A stretch of 5,701 nt of DNA from JAXHUA01 sp034189695. Its GTDB lineage: Bacteria > Chloroflexota > Dehalococcoidia > E44-bin15. Shown piece by piece: positions 5,605 to 5,701 of this stretch (positions within the stretch are counted from its first letter, which is position 1; every line of letters begins with the position of its first letter). The position numbers were made by a program, and so were the translations under genes. The notes under the pieces were generated by a model. It searched no databases and was not told where the DNA came from. It worked only from the letters and a program-made list of their open reading frames with translations. The stretch is taken from NCBI GenBank assembly GCA_034189695.1, contig JAXHUA010000059.1, positions 1 through 5,701 of the forward strand, given 5' to 3'.

Positions 5605-5701
5605 CACTGAGGTCTTGCCGATGGGGTCGTCCTCGGCACGTTGCCCGCCGCGCGATCGGCGTGGCATGTATGTGGTCGGGGAGCCTGTCCTCATTGAGCT
5701 G

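Noticed and set aside
5605..5701. Possible gene end or divergent gene start at the right edge (plus-strand frame from ATG 5621 or 5666, open to the edge; minus-strand frame open up to 5694).
   Set aside because: Under 30 codons visible with no ribosome site or motif; it cannot be supported from this window.

Overview
The window (GC-rich, roughly 58% by eye) carries seven protein genes, all on the minus strand. In transcription order, from the right edge to the left, they are: an FMN nitroreductase of PnbA-like type, a second and different FMN nitroreductase, an HD-domain hydrolase, a LysE/RhtB-type amino-acid exporter, a LivK-type solute-binding lipoprotein, a LivH-type permease, and the first 20 codons of a LivM-type permease cut by the left edge. 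No RNA gene, CRISPR array, insertion sequence or phage gene is visible. Most other open frames, on both strands, are GC-rich shadows of these genes.

The left block (1-2265) is the start of a branched-chain-amino-acid-family (HAAT) ABC importer operon. A near-consensus sigma70 promoter (TTGCAC, 17-bp spacer, TATAAT) lies about 91 bp upstream of the binding-protein gene and gives an mRNA leader of about 84 nt. The binding protein is followed by a short stem-loop, then the permease gene, which overlaps livM by the four bases ATGA. The two ATPase genes (livG, livF) are expected beyond the left edge. The substrate cannot be read from the sequence: this family carries hydrophobic amino acids, but also amides, urea and aromatic acids.

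The middle block (2374-3960) holds the exporter and the HD protein, separated by a 366-bp gene-free stretch with two clear hairpins. The right block (4070-5604) holds the two nitroreductases. The first of them is preceded by a good promoter (TTGACA, 18-bp spacer, TATGAA), which also fixes its start codon.

The organism is a bacterium. The mix (a HAAT importer with a lipoprotein binding protein, several small FMN nitroreductases and an HDIG-type hydrolase on one strand) resembles Chloroflexota of the Dehalococcoidia type, but this is an impression from gene content and protein style and is weakly held. The genes look like ordinary metabolic and transport functions. I found no convincing undescribed system; the points most worth checking are regulatory: promoters, leader hairpins, the intercistronic stem-loop and a 21-bp-spaced repeat upstream of the second nitroreductase.
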